64,000 nucleotides of DNA from Sipunculus nudus (GCA_026874595.1 CM049316.1:7766339-7830338), one strand, 5' to 3'; counted from the first letter of the stretch, positions 22,560 through 37,312 are shown. Numbers and translations: made by a program. The notes: generated by a model from the sequence alone, not told the origin.

Positions 22560-23240
22560 TAAGCCTCGGTCACAATCCGCTGCGGCCACCGCACACCGTA
22601 GAGTACCGTACTGTTTTTTGGGACCGCAGGAATTCTTAAGCCTCGGTCACATCCTGCTGCGGGTACCGCACACTGTAGATCACTGTTCGGAATTTTGAAA
22701 CCGATTGAATACCTATGCGGCCGACGTGCGACGTGCAAGGTGTCTTCCTCGTTCTCACTGCCTTCCGCGGTAAAGTAAGCTAACCCTGCGGACGCCGCAA
22801 GTTAACCTCATTAACAATAACTAAATACGGCACAATGTGAAAGAGTACCTTCTTATATATACTTGTACATGTATTCATTTTAAGCAGCACAGGATGTCAT
22901 CAGGCTTGGCACACATACACGTTGCCGCTTCATCAACTTCAAGGCTTGCGCTAATGTCAGTTACGGTCGTTGCGGAGGTTCTGCGGCCTTTGTAAAACGC
23001 ACGGTTGCCATACGTCAACCGCACGGAATAGCCTAAAAACACCCGCCGTACGGCGACTGTATCCCGGCTTTTTACAGTTACCAGTTGGCGCTACACTAGC
23101 AACTACGTTCACAACCTAAGAGGCAATTTTTATTCATTAACAATAACTGAATACGGCACAATGTGTAAGAGTACCTTCTAGGAAATATTCATTTTAAGCG
23201 GCAATGGATGTCATCAAGCATGGCACACAAACACGTAATT
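22560..23240. repeat. GC-richer interspersed repeat with internal duplications
   Basis: AAGCCTCGGTCACA begins two adjacent similar segments (22561 and 22637), each followed by GCTGCGG...ACCGCACAC. A second pair of direct repeats (22807-22921 and 23134-23236) shares CATTAACAATAACT, TACGGCACAATGTG and AAGAGTACCTTCT. The CpG-rich composition differs sharply from the surroundings, typical of a non-autonomous DNA transposon, but I could not define both ends or a transposase. Confidence 0.6.
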
Positions 23241-23891
23241 TTTTAATATTACTGCCCGGCGGGCATTTCGAGTCATGTGCCCGGGGTGGGGGGAGGGGTT
23301 ATTTTATATAGATCAAAGGTTAAGGTAACCGAAAACCCCTAAAATATTGCTAATTACTTCGTCAAATATTGTCCTATCTACACAAACTGTAGCTCTTTTT
23401 ATTCGTCTCTGCATTTCCCACAATAAGGTCTGGCCAACTGTCACCCAGGTTGTGTCAGTCTCTCAATGTGTCTGTCTGTTCGTCTGTTGTTGTCAATTTC
23501 TTTCGCCTGCTTGTTCTTTGGTCTGACATATGTCATTCTGCAGTCCTCATCGATTCAGAAATGCTTCTTAAAGGCATTCCGTTAAAAGAAAATCAGGAAA
23601 TATGTTCTGTCTGTCTGTCCATTCGTCCTGCGATTTTTCAATATCAGCACAAATACATAAGGGTTATTGTTTCTACTCTCCCAGAACTTTGCTTATTCAA
23701 ATAACTGTCCTCACTTGTTTCCCAGTCTACCTGTCTTTCTTCCGGCAAGCGCTCGACCATGGTCATCTAGTTTATTATATTGTAAATCGCTTCTTTGTTC
23801 ACTAACTGGAAGTATATATAAACATGGTTGGTCATACAGTATACTTCTTGTTGTTTAAAGCCCATAGAAATGGGTATACCCACGGTTACAG

Positions 23892-23892
<1 letters not shown>
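23241..23892. other. non-coding stretch
   Basis: A G/C-rich patch (GGGGTGGGGGGAGGGG near 23285) and several overlapping plus-strand frames between 23450 and 23860 that do not resemble a protein. Confidence 0.4.
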
Positions 23893-23942
<50 letters not shown>

Positions 23943-24032
23943 ATATATATATATAATCATATATTATACATATTATATATATATAATATATAATATATAC
24001 ATATATGTGTATGTGTATGTGTACATGTATAC
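23893..24032. repeat. (AT)n microsatellite with derived tail
   Basis: About 22 TA units, then an imperfect TATA/TATG/GTATGTGT tail. Confidence 0.95.
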
Positions 24033-24874
24033 AATGTTACAGATGAAAATGCATAGTACATAAAACATAACTGATATTTTCATGTTTTGAAAAAAAAAAT
24101 TACTTTCATCATATAATTTTCGCAACAGGTGTGATAATTAGATATTTCAGTATTGTATTTAGTGAAAAAACTCTGTATTATTCAGACTTGAATTTATGGT
24201 AAAAAATACCCATTTATGTAAGAGTACTCTGTACTTGCATGTGAGTACCGTAACGTGCACTTTTGTAAAAAATAATATAAAAAAAAGGACCGACGAGCTC
24301 GTACACCGTATTTAAATGAGCAATTTTGAAATAGTCGGACCAAAACCTGCTACAAGGAATCAGGTTTTTTTCAGGTGATATAAGTTTATCTAGGTTCCAG
24401 TCAATACGATAATACATATGGGTTTAGAATAAGTTTGCTTGACCCCAGGCACCTACAGCGAACACTTGAATCCTAGGCAGAACCCCGAGTCATAATTTGA
24501 AGTGACAAGAATAAAACATTAAAATAAATCTCGTCTCAGGCTGCTGGACCTGTTTTGGTAGTAGTATAACCAGAACCTCTGTTGCAGCACCAGACAGCAG
24601 TGCTGCCCCTGATATGATTTCTGACATTTTCACTGGGCCAGGAGAAAGTTTACGGTGGCGGGCCAAATGAATATTTACGGTAAGATGACTCGGCAGTCAG
24701 TTATTTGATCAAGCCACCGCTTCGAGGACGGCATTTCAATGAGTTACACTACACGACTAGATTACCAGAGGAAATACTTATATACATTAAAAAACACTGT
24801 TTACAGCTTAAATATTTAATTTAAAATTTCATATTTGTACATACAACCTATAATGATCTGTAAAACGTATTTCT

Positions 24875-24876
<2 letters not shown>

Positions 24877-24921
<45 letters not shown>
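24877..24921. repeat. (AT)n microsatellite
   Basis: About 22 AT units without interruption. Confidence 0.97.
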
Positions 24922-24924
<3 letters not shown>

Positions 24925-27900
24925 GGGAAAATTTAATTTATGTAATATGGAATGTACTAAGAAACCTTAAATGTACATTTAACTGCACATTGTCAGAGTT
25001 AATTTACAGACAGGGTTGTAAATTAATGTATATGTTAAGAACACGGATGACATGGCAAAATGCCAGATCAATGACTTTAAATGCATTTACTCGCACCAGC
25101 TGTTGGTGGTATTATAATGAAATAGAAGTCAGGATCAAAACAGAAGAGAGCAGCAAGAGAGCACATACCTCCGCCAGAGACACGATAAAAGCATATATTA
25201 AGGTCAACATGACTGGCCCATGTTCTAATGCTGAAGAAGAAATATACGTTTGAATGCTCCTTGGCTTTTACACAATCCCATTAAAAAATAAAGTTCAGTA
25301 CAAGGATGATGCCGTTAAAATGGAGTATCCTCCTGGTATTAATATCAGTACTTTTCTGATTCAGCGACGTCGACGTGCTATGTCACATTGTCATGTTTAT
25401 TGAAAAAGAAAGTTAAAAAATACCGTTATCGTCAGATCACTGAGACCGGTGGCGTGATGTTTTAAATCGTTACTCGGAACGGAGTGTCGGTGTTATAAAA
25501 ACTGATGAAGGTTACAAAAAAAAGAAGAGAAAACTAGTGCAAGCGTCAAATTTTGTGAGTCATTCAAATTTTATATTTGGTATTTTTGCGACTAATGCAT
25601 ATTCATAAAAAAAGGTTAATTTTGAACGCAAATTTCGGAAGAGTTTTTTTTTCTCGTTTGAGAAAACACATGGCATGATGGCGAGGTCGTTATTGATTTT
25701 ATTGTATAAGTTAGTTTTTTTATTTTAATATATCGATGGGTTGTTGTTCAGCTGTGATGTTTCGATTTTCTTTTACATTAGAAGCACAGTAAATGCCTGC
25801 AGCATGGTGTATAATCCCGCTTTAAGTTTCAAACGTAGGCGTGGTCACCCAAGAACGTTAATGCGGCCCGATATGAGTCCAATCCCTAACAAACTGTCCC
25901 CGCAGATGGATTTTCGCCTTGCGAATGTCCACTTTTCTGCGTGATCATATCAATCAGGACTGATTCATTCCTTGCATGACTTACCGCCATCTTTCTTTCA
26001 GACAAAAACGCAAGTTTAAGGTATGCCGCTAGTATTTCTAGTACGGAACTCCATTGAGCCAGGTAAATAATGATATATCTTTATCGTGTTCGAGGTTGAT
26101 GTGATAAAAATCACATAATCACTGAGCCGAACAAAATTGAATTCACTCGCTGATCTCCTTGATACTGATCTGTGACGTAATTTCTTGTCACTGGCCTATC
26201 TACCTCTAGGTCAACCGGAATAACCAGTGTATCAGAAAATATCCTTCAGACGCGAGCAGCCAAATTTTACATGTTATTTAATTTACATTTTCCTGTGTTC
26301 TGAAGTAAAAAAAATCAATTGTACAGAATCCGTGTTCATTACAGTGGCGGAAATCCTCCCTAAGGCAGATACTGCATAACAGAAAAAAAAACATCTATCA
26401 ATGAAATTAATTACGAAAGCCAAGGCGAGGGATGATATAAATTGAATGGGTTATCCATCTTGGTTTTATGTGTTTAACAAAACGTCGGCCTGCAGGTTTG
26501 ATTAATGGAGGGGCCATGTTTTGTTCCGCCGTCTCTACGATAGTTTCTCCGACATACCTCTCAAAAGAAACTGCTCGTAATGAACTATTGTACTTATTGC
26601 GCATAACCTGTGATGATGAGTCGGCGTTCCATTTACTAGATTGACTGGGGGTTCGTACAGACGGTGCCCTGTCCAGAAGGCGCGGTAACAAAGCGCTCTA
26701 ACCATAAGGTGACCGCGCAGAGAGATAGGAAATTAGCTGACAACGTAATAGCTGATCATTGGCACTTTGCCAAATAATTCCAATCCCCGCTGTTCTACTA
26801 TGGTACGTCTAATATGAATGGAGAAACAATCAACATTTTCCTGCTGTTACATGCTAAAATTAGATTGCCTGGGCTGACCGGGGCCCCGGGTGGCCGACTG
26901 GATGAGGCAGTCTCTCCACGACTCAATCAATCAACCAACAACTTTCAAGGACTTTTATTTAGCATATTCACGGACTTTCACAAAGGGATGTGCTTTCATT
27001 ATTGGGTGTATGGATATTTTTGTCATTTAAATTGTCTCTTGCAGGGCCGTACAAACTTTCTCGTAAATTTGTATATTATATGGAAATATTTACTTTATAA
27101 ATTGAGCCAACAATCACAAATGCCGGTATTATTTTTCCTTAATGAACCTCACTTCCTTTCATGGTTTTCCAAACAATCGTTTTGTTTTCCTTCCATCATT
27201 TCCGTCTAGTGAGTCATATCATACGGTCATATTTATTTAAGGTGTCTTTTTATGAGTTTCAGCACCTTGACTCGCTGCTTCTAGGGGATAATATACTGTA
27301 TGGTTAAAACTGATCTATATGTTCGGTGTTTGACATTGAACTGAATTAGGAAGCAGTGGCCTAATATAGATGGCTCTAAACCTCAAGTGGCCTAATATAA
27401 GCAGCCACTTGTCACTGGAGTCTGGATTTAAATATCACTACATCCTGGTGTGTTTACTGTCTGACAAGTCCTCCGGAATGTGTAGCAACCACCATTAAGC
27501 GAAGAAACCCTGATCCTGTAAGAGGCCATTTTACGACCTCATTTATTACGTGTGCATGGTCGTTTTCCTGAATAATTTTTCTTTTTTATGGTATCTGGCT
27601 GTCATGAAATACATTGTCCCATAACAGTAGATAATGAATTGTTCATAAAGTTCAATATATTCTGAGAGACGTACGTCCTTACAGTAGTGCGTTTACTCCA
27701 AGGTCACGTTCGACTTTGGCTAACTTTCCATTCCAATCAATAATTTATAAAGTTTCTCTCGTCATGAACAATATCAGTTTCCTCCGGCAAAACATAAGTG
27801 GCTGAGCAGCAAATACACCTCAAGCTATTCGTGATATATACTAATATTAAGCTGGGAAAGATGAGCGGCGAGTATTTGCATAAAACAGTGGCTTCCCTGG

Positions 27901-29400
27901 ATGTAAAGCGTAAACACGCCTCATGTGATTTTTTTTCTGTCAAACCTGCAGAATTTGCCTGGGTTGCCGGACTCTGGCTTTGTTTAATTTACATCAACAA
28001 AATAAGTCTGTAACCTTTCCTACCGCAATCAGAGCTACCGATAAATTCAAATAAATGAAACACCCTTTTGATCGCTCCCGAAGGTTTGACATTTTTATGC
28101 AGAAGACTCGGCTGAGAATGGAACTTTGATGAAGACGAATGGCCGTTATTATTTCAGCCACTCTCCCAGATAACCTTCAACAGTAGATCAATACGCCAGC
28201 GGTTGGTGTCAGCAGCGGGTGAACTCATAAATAAAATCTCCATCTCAGACCTAATGAGAAGATTATCACCAAAACCCCCGACGGACTAAAATGTTCACAA
28301 TTATGAAAGACGGGAAAGTTGGTTAACTCTTGCGCGCTGAGGGAGAAACATCGCAGGTAAAACATCAAAGTTAAACATTAATTATGTCAGCGTTAAAATT
28401 TGTTTTTACAGGTGTGAGATCAAAGAGAAAATAATTTACAGCATCCAGGCATTGCGGGTATCAAAGGGATGCGGAGAGCGGCTCAACATCAGCGGCAAAA
28501 CCCGGGATATAGTTTACAACCCATCTCCCATCAAAATTAACGTATCCCTGCATGAATCATTACGCCATACATCTGTCAGCCCTGAACACGTTTTATGTTT
28601 TATGTTTCCCATTAGAACAATTTTAAGCCTTTGTCTCTGAAGCAGCACCATTGTACATGATGTATACTACACTATAATGGTTTCAGGAAATTCACCTGCG
28701 TCTAATTGTCAAAACACCTGAGGTATTCATAGTAGAACGTCTTTAACAAATAAAACGTATATACATATATTACAACGGTTAACAAAATAGCAAAACGTTG
28801 GTTATCCAGATGTAAGAAACGATTGAATATATTTTCATACTCAAAGCATTTGCTTATTTTCATTTATTACTGTAGCTTATGATAAAATATAAGTCCTTCG
28901 CTGAAATGTTGATTTTACAGTCACTTCATGCATTCTATTCATTAGCAGTATCAAGTAGTGTGTTCTTTGAGTTTTTACCTGTTTGTTAACTTAAGATCTA
29001 CTGTCTGATTCTGCTTATGGACTAAGGTGTCATGCTAAGGAAGTGGGCACTTTGGATATGTAAGTACGTAGCTTGAGAATAATATCTTGTTCGTGAGAGG
29101 AACCGTGCAGGATATATTTTGACGTGAAGTTGACCTGTATGTTTGTCATTGTCTATTAAAATAGTTACTTGTAATCCTAGATTTGTGCAGTTCTATGTTG
29201 AGAGGTTTGTTTCCGTCACAGACTGAGAAAACACTTTTGTGCCCATGAGTAAATACTGGATTTACATAGATCACTTACATCAAGACTAAACATCACATCA
29301 CTGACTCTGGTTTATGAATTTCCGTAATGTTTATTATATTTATGTTGTCATATAACATTCATAATTCATTCAAAATATTTGTAATATGTAACTATATATT

Positions 29401-29402
<2 letters not shown>
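24922..29402. other. long non-coding stretch
   Basis: No supportable gene. The plus frame at 26814-27209 (131 codons) is low in charged residues, has no recognisable motif and no splice borders. A degenerate tRNA-like stretch occurs on the minus strand at about 26720-26640 (GGTTAGAGCGC ... GTACGAACC). The block at about 28085-28260 has higher sequence complexity and might be regulatory. Confidence 0.4.

Positions 29403-29453
<51 letters not shown>
29403..29453. repeat. (AT)n microsatellite
   Basis: About 25 AT units; the plus-strand frame through it encodes only Ile-Tyr repeats. Confidence 0.98.
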
Positions 29454-29454
<1 letters not shown>

Positions 29455-30239
29455 CTCGAGATCAACTGGTTCAACCTTTAAATTAATATGCCTCTCTCTC
29501 TCTCTGTTGACCCAGCTGGTCTCTTGACGTTCTACTGTTTTATAGATTGGTACTCTATTGGCCTCATTTTATGCTGACGGGGAACTTTTAATGACACGTT
29601 CGTGAACATAAAGAGATTTGCTCAAAATTTACCCTGGAAGCGTAATGAATAAATAGTCTTGACGGAGTCGATACGTGCTTTATGACTGCTGTGTTATATA
29701 TAAGAGACACGAATGCTTGTATACACAATTAATTTTGCTTTTAATTGTTCTATTCTATTTACATTACTAGATAAATAACATAACAACTGTAAGGACCATA
29801 CTAAACAAAGCCTTTACATCTGATAAGCAGCTTTGTAGCAGTATTTTAGTTCACTCACTCTCACTGTACGCACTGTATGTACAAGGTTAGTCAGCTGTGG
29901 TGACACCTAACTGACGGTGCGGAACTACACGCGGCACAGGTTGGTGTATGCGAGAAAATTAATAATAACAGTGAAGTGTATGGAAATGCCATTGTAATAT
30001 ACGCGTATATCATTCCATGAATGATCCGTGTATATCTTCTGGACTGTCGAAATTCAGGAGCAGATGTACCTGTTTTAGCTAGGACATGATTACTTCCGGC
30101 AGGAGATATTTTTCACCTGCATTTGTTAAATCATCAAAGCCCGGTGGAGCGCTTCGCTTTTTTAGTGAAGGTTACAGCCTCCATTTTAAAGCTCTCTTAT
30201 CAAATTCTTAATCTAAGTATAAACATCTGCACAGTTCCA

Positions 30240-30560
30240 TATCGGTATGGGACTTGGTGACAGGGCGGTAGCACTCGCTTCTTATCATATTATTTTTGTA
30301 TCCTGGTGTCACCCAGGTCCCGTGTCTACCGCACCTGCGGGTCCATGGTGTGTAATTATCCCCGTTGCTGGGTCATAACACCCTGGAACCCCCGAAGACG
30401 GACTCGTTTGTTAGTGATACACTGCAGTGGGGCACAGCCTCCCAATTTAGCCTGCAGGGAGTTCACTCTAGGTGGTGACCGACCGTTAAAATCTGACCGC
30501 TTCGGCTGAGATTTGAACTCACGACCTCCCGGATTTTGGTCTGTTGCTCTACCCCTTTAC
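30240..30560 (-). mobile_element. tRNA-derived SINE, minus orientation
   Basis: On the minus strand the head near 30560-30495 is tRNA-like: GGTAGAGCAACAGACC in the place of an A box, and GTGAGTTCAAATCTC as a B box about 30 nt on. The body shares GTTATGACCCAG, GCTGTGCCCC and AGGTGCGGTA with the plus-strand copy at 46990-47320, in the same order. Such elements are copied by LINE machinery and transcribed by RNA polymerase III. The two copies are clearly diverged, so the family is old. I cannot name it. Confidence 0.75.
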
Positions 30561-33500
30561 GCATCTTTTAATGCATATCTGATCATGGATAATATAACCT
30601 GAACAACGCAAAACCCTGTTAGATGGTTTAAGGGTTATTCATTGCAAATGGGGAAAGTAAGCTCTGTTAATGTTATCGTGGGTTTTAAATGTCCATAAAT
30701 GGGGTTCTTATTAAAACACTTCTAGATGGATTTTCGTAGAATAAGGCACAAAATATGAAGAAAACATGAATGAAACTTTTCCAGGCACGCTCTGAAAGTC
30801 CGTTATAACAGCTCGTGGGCCAAATTGAGAATATTGTAACCCAATCGCTGGCGGCAATAAGACAAAATTGAAATCAATGGCGGATCTGGCGAAATGAAAC
30901 GACGGGACTGGATGGATGTGGTATATCATACGCGTCTCCCATGACAACCGGTCATCGTTTATACATCGACCTGACTTCTGGAGGGAATCATTGACAAATA
31001 TACCAAAACAATAACTTAGTCCTCGACCCAGATACAACCATGCAATTTTTTTTTTCGATATTTTATTTATTCATAAAAACATGTATCAAATTTAAGTGAG
31101 ATTTAGCACACCGTTGTGGTATTTCTAAAGCAGGAATTGCCGTATTTAATCGATCTTGTGTTGGATATCCAAGCTGTGTTTGACATTTTCTATTCAGTAC
31201 AATTCCAAAATTTCAGTATCACTGCCATCGGCAATCAAGGGTTTTAATGGTTCTCGTTCAATTGAAATAAGGAACAGATCTCAAAGCTTTTGGTAATGCG
31301 TTTGTTCAAGTGACGGAATCCTGAATGTTATTTCCTTCGAAATTGCATTGGAAATGAAAACTGAATCTGCCGGCAAAAAAGACTTAAATTCCTTGTTATA
31401 CGATTCGAGTACGCATTTTCACGTTTTCTGTTTCTTAAGCGAAAAAATAGAAAATTTTATTGCATTTATTATTTTTTATATTGTTTGTAGGTGATTTATT
31501 TGTTTAAATTAAAATCGATTTATATCGTATCTGAAAAAAATAGGGAAAATAAAAAAGACAACGTATCCCGTAGTGAAATTGTTTACATGAAGCCTGCATA
31601 TAGCTAATCTCAAATTTACTTTTTTTTTCTTGAACTGATATATGTCGTCACGAAAGTTTGATTACAGTGCATATGATACAAAATTTATTCCACGTTCAGA
31701 ATTTACCGTTCAAGTTGACTCTATTTCTCTCTCTGCTCTCAGATGGAGAACTGTGATAGGCCACACGCCTTTTTAATCACTCCCACAAGTTTCAATCTTC
31801 ATCAGAGGTCTCTGTATTACGTTACCTTTAACAAACTACCACGCTCGCTACGTTTTAGCTAATTACGTATCTGTAACTTCATCTTTATCTTAGGTACACA
31901 GGCATTGCATAAAACATATATCAGTACATATTTTAGGCATTTGCATATGGCTACGTAAAGCTTGTTCTAAATGAGACTCCCAAAACCAGTTGAACACGTA
32001 TTTTTTTCGAGCATTTCAAAAGGCGTTGACAAAGATGTTATTTAAAATTTATTTTTCAAGATTTTTATCATTTTTGCTCATAGGTTTTGACGCACCTTAT
32101 AACAAAGCTGTCTCAACAAGATGTGAATGTTCAGCTCATTACCATCAATTCAGGATGTATACAACATAATATCATGATCCATGTCCAGCCGGCTGTATCT
32201 CGGATGGTCCTGGAACACCATTAACATTCACTAATGAGCATTAAAGCTCTTCCCGATGTGAACTTTTCATGGTGTTTGATGTTCCCAGATATTACATCAA
32301 CAGGCTGACTTCCAAAATGTCTCTTTATGGAGATTAATGGACATGATAGATTACTCTAAAGTCATAAGGGCCAGCCAATTAAGAAACAAAACAGAGACAA
32401 CCTGTTGAGAAGACTAAAGACTTCTGAGGGCCTGCATTACCAGAACATTGGAAGGAAAAAGAAAAACAAGTAAGAACCATTCACCTAACGATGCATAAGT
32501 TTAAAAATCAGGCAGACGTGAGTGAGATTAAGACAGTGAATCCGCAGAAAGATTATTAATTCAACATATTGGTTTTATAATGAAAACACATTACAGTTGA
32601 CAAACTTCCGTTTAATGTTACATGGCTGTTCATGGCTTGAATGGTGGTATTCGGTAGTTTATCACTTACTTTTTTTTCTCCTTTCGCGACGACAAAAGGT
32701 AAAACTGCAATATCACGTGCAATTTGGGCCAGTTTCTTGGCGGACATTACTTTCATTTGTAAATAAACAAAAAAGAGAAACGCTGTTCAGGTTGACAGAA
32801 GTAAATTTCTTGAGGCGACTCTAGCAATAGGAAAGTAAAGAAATTGTAACAGGATCGGAGAAACTGTATGAAATGATGACTTGACACCTATCACATGGTC
32901 ACTGCCCCCCCCCCCCCCCCTCCTAACCAAAAGGAACAGTAATATCATATCTAGATTTACAGAAAATCTGTTGTGTAAACATGCAGATTATCTCCACTAG
33001 AGGACGCTCCATTGCATCGTGAATGACCATACTCGCATTCCATTTTACTTCAAGAATCTTGGAAGAAGAAATTTGAAAATACGATATAATATTAACACAT
33101 ATATTCCAATGTAGGAAGTGTTTGAAATTGAGGAATTTGTCACTAAATGATTCCGATAATCGGAGAAGAACCGTCGCAAAATCAGAAAAAAAACATCAGT
33201 GGCCAGATGCATAGCTTTAGAGACGTCAGTTATATGTCCCTCAGTCATTGTGAACTGCTCAATGGTGATTTAGGTAAGAACAAACAAGCATAACGTAAGG
33301 TCTTTACAAGTACGCTATTTCAAGGTCCAGCTCATTACCAAATTAGTAAACTAACTGCTCGCATTCAAGGAATTAGGACCACAACATTGATTTTCTAAAA
33401 TAATTGAAACAAATCGACCCAACTAATTAAATGACTCGAAAAAATTAATTAAGATTCTCATAAAATTTAAAAATGCTCCCATTAGTAAACTATTTTTAGT

Positions 33501-34614
33501 GTCAGAAATACAATTAAGAGGTATTTAGAAATGCGATGGAAATGTATGGACTTAATATTTAATCAACCATAATGGTTGTGTACCGAACAAGCATATAGTT
33601 GTTTTTATTACTTTAAAGTCAGACTGTACAGGCGATTCTTTGTTAATCCATTGTATTTCATAATTATTACTTAACGAACGTATTTGACACGTTATATTTG
33701 ATTTATTGTGTAATCAATTTATATAAGCCATAATTTATCAATGTAAATTAAATTATGTTGGTCGATGATTCTGTAAAAACTGTGTAATATGTATGATTAC
33801 TGTATAATCGATCCAATATTCCAGCCTAAGCCTAATTGTACAGATTTCATGTAAATTTCCATTATATTTGCGACGTAGCAATCGTCAATATTTCTCTTAA
33901 TATTGTCAGGTCTCGAAATACACAACAAGAATTTAACGGTAGGTTTTAGAGAGGTCTGGCAACAGGTGGTTAGCGCCGACCCCCATTGGCCGGTAATTAT
34001 TTTACAGGGTCTGATCGCGTTTTCGCAGGAATCCCACAAACACTGTATTTCCTGCACAATAGAATAAGGATTACGTCATCTAGTTAATTCGTGTGTGAGT
34101 TACCCTTCTTAAATATTTACATAAAAAATAGTAAACTATATACAAAGCTTGTAACACATTTCACCTATCAAAAAAATTTACTGAAACAGGGTTTTCTTTA
34201 AATGTAGGGTACAAGTAGAAAATTCACTGCCGGTAGAAAATGTAAGCAATTTTGTTCTCTGCACTGATATGTGTGACACCAGCTATCTGAGAACAAACTC
34301 CATGCCAGCTTCACTGCTTCCTTAATTGTATTTTACCATAGATTAGAAGATTGCATTCTAAAAACAAAATTCTATATTGTCATATAAAGCAAGGATGTGT
34401 GTATATATCTAACGCTGAATTACGACCTGAAAAGGCAGCAGTTTTTACCACCATGAATAATCTGGAATAAAATCTGTTTGCCTGTGAACATTGAGTCCCC
34501 TTAAAGTAAATAAACTTTAAATAAGCCGTTTAAGCCTTGTTTCTTGTTCTAGAGTTTATCTATATCAGCACAAACAAAAATGGCATCCATATGGCTTGAA
34601 AAAGGCCTTTAGAA

Positions 34615-34617
<3 letters not shown>
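30561..34617. other. long non-coding stretch
   Basis: No gene supported. A C16 run lies at about 32906-32921. The block 32160-32420 is rich in homeodomain-type words (TAATGA, TTAATGG, CAATTAAG) and could be an enhancer. The minus frame at 30711-31037 has no recognisable domain. Confidence 0.4.

Positions 34618-34674
<57 letters not shown>
34618..34674. repeat. (TA)n(TG)n compound microsatellite
   Basis: TA run passing into about nine TG units. Confidence 0.97.
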
Positions 34675-36550
34675 ACCATCTTACACCCCCACGTTTTCCT
34701 GTGGTCTTTAAATAACGGATCTGCACTTTCCAGATCGTATATATTCATACATTTTAGTCCAATCAGCTGCAGGGACTATCTTAGTGAAACATGTTGGAAA
34801 TAAATCAATTTTAATTTACTAAATTACGGAAAATCTATAGGTGAAAAGCGTTCAAAAGCCCCTCAGGTTATGCAGTGTCAGTTCCAAGACAATCTCCGGT
34901 GACAACAGGCAGGGAGCTGAATCTAAATGACTGTCAACACAACCACCCGGCAGCGGCTATTGTTATAACATCGTCAACAACAGCTGGCAGGGACTTCTTC
35001 CAGATATTTGTTCCGAAAATGATGCCAATTCCGCAGATTTTACAGCTTCATTAAAATATAGTTCAAAGTTATTTAAACTGAAGAATTACGTTTCTCATAT
35101 AATAATTATGTGATAATAATTTTCGTGCTGTCACATTCATGAAGTAGTATCACCCATCAATCAGGTTTTATACTTATAACAATGTCTATTCCTCAGTACT
35201 GTCTGTGTGGATATCCTCTGTTCATGTACAAATTCTCATTTCCCTCGGCCAGATATTACCAGATTTAATTATCAACTAGCTGTGACAATGTGTCAGTTGC
35301 AGTTTCAGTTCGTCACCAGCCCATGTTAATCTCGGGGTTCCTCTCGTTATTAACTCTGATCATGCGCATTTACACCTGGTACCTGCGCGGGCTTCCGGCT
35401 CTTGGGCATGCTGTTGCCAACATGTATAATCTAAGTTGATATTTACGAGCACACATCTTGGAATATAAATTCAGATCGAGGCTGTCGAACGATAAATGGT
35501 TTCCTGCCTTAGGCCGCCAAATACCACGTGACGTTTCCGGTAATTATTCACGAAAACCCTGTAGGAACTTGCACTTTAGAGATAAACTCCTGAGCTTCCC
35601 CTTCCAGTTTGACTGCAGCAGTGTGTATGGTGTTATGACTGATCTGTTACTTGTCTGTGTTAATTGTCCAACAAAAATCAACTATGACTGTTTCTTATAT
35701 ACTTTATCTTTCTGCTTATTTTTTTTCTCAAAGTATAGAAAATTTGGTTAAAACATCAGACACTTCAGACTGCTCAGTCAATCGACTCTCATTACATGAC
35801 AGAGCATTTTCGTGTATACAACCATTTAAACTGAACAAATACAAATGTTATAATTTCCAAAACGTCACGGATCTATGTCAGTTACAAAAGTAATCTTCAC
35901 AAAAACAAATGTAGTGTGAGGAGGGACGCGGGAGATAAACGTGTGACAGCTTGCTATAATTAACCAACTGCTTGGTAAATAATTAGAATTTATTCCGTGT
36001 TATGATTTAAATAGACAACCACATAGCTATCATCTTATTATATTCTTTGTTTCTATTAGAAAAGATTTTGGTTAGGAAAGATTTGTTGGGAAATTTTTTT
36101 AAGCGCCACCTAGTGGTGGTAGAAGAAGGTACTTGGGCGCTGCTCTCGATACAGAAACAGTAGAAATTGTACTATTAAGAGAGGGAAATTTTCGCCCTGG
36201 TAAAAAAATGACAATTTATAAGCTTACTTTTCATTTTTAACCCTTAATACACACAGGCAAACCTGGCCGACGGACTACAAACACCAATCGCCCAATAATG
36301 ATATTAACGAAATCGTTAAGTCGGGATATAATCGTTGAAAACCATTGGTCTTTTCTTGTTGCACACATTTTCTATTTATACATTAACTGTATTGTCAATT
36401 GTATGAGAAATAAGATCGCCTTATAAACCATTTTGCCTGTGTTACAATGAGTTTAAAACACATAATCACTTGCTTGGTATTGAACCCCATTGTAACTATG
36501 GATATTTTTTATAGATTTTATTTTCTTCTTCTTCTTCATCTATTTCTACT
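34675..36550. other. non-coding stretch
   Basis: No gene seen. The block 34870-35000 (GGCAGCGGCTATTGTTATAA, with two similar ACAACAG/GGCAGGGA segments) stands out in complexity from the AT-rich background. Confidence 0.4.
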
Positions 36551-36558
36551 TATTATTA

Positions 36559-36601
<43 letters not shown>

Positions 36602-36616
36602 TTTTATTATTATTTT
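36551..36616. repeat. (TTA)n microsatellite
   Basis: About 17 TTA units with one GTT and one CTT interruption. Confidence 0.96.
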
Positions 36617-37254
36617 GTAACTTACACTTTAACATCTGTGTTCCTCTCTGACAAAAAGTAACAGTAATAAAAATGACATCCAAATACAAAACTGAATGAA
36701 AACCTGAAATACAAACATCTGTTCCCTGTATGATACTTCAAAAGCCTTACCGCCATAAGAAGCGCACCACTTCCGGAAATGTCAGTGATCTCTTTGAACC
36801 TGACAGATAACTCACGTCACTGTCTTTGGTGATTGGAGCTCGTTACAAAAATAAATGAGAAAGTGCAAAATAATGAATCACAAGGTATATGTGTAAGGTA
36901 AGTTACACTACACGGACGGCCAAGGGGAATTGAATCCACAATATCTGACTATATAAGTCATGCTGCGTCTTTGTTAAAAAAAGATCAGACTGTATAAAAG
37001 ATGAAGTGAAGTCAGATATTACTCTTTAATTTTAATTATAAAACCTGGTAAGTTGTCAGGTAGAGGATAAAGGCACAGACTGAGGAAGATATATTATAAC
37101 CTCTACCAGTACCCCTTAACCTTGGAAGTCGTTACATGAGAGCCAAGGATTATTTTCCTAAACTATGAACCCATACCTTATTTATTTTCAACATTGCATG
37201 ATCCTGGGGCTCACTTGCACAACCACTGGACCAAAAAATACGTTTTTTTAGTAT

Positions 37255-37309
<55 letters not shown>
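37255..37309. repeat. (AT)n microsatellite
   Basis: About 27 AT units. Confidence 0.97.

Positions 37310-37312
<3 letters not shown>

Noticed and set aside
26640-26720. tRNA gene on the minus strand
   Set aside because: A-box- and B-box-like words are present at plausible spacing, but no cloverleaf with paired acceptor ends forms. At most it is an old SINE head.
26814-27209. 131-codon plus-strand frame
   Set aside because: Hydrophobic, AT-driven composition, no splice borders and no motif; likely a chance frame.
30711-31037. 108-codon minus-strand frame
   Set aside because: No motif or splice border; upstream sequence is also non-coding in style.
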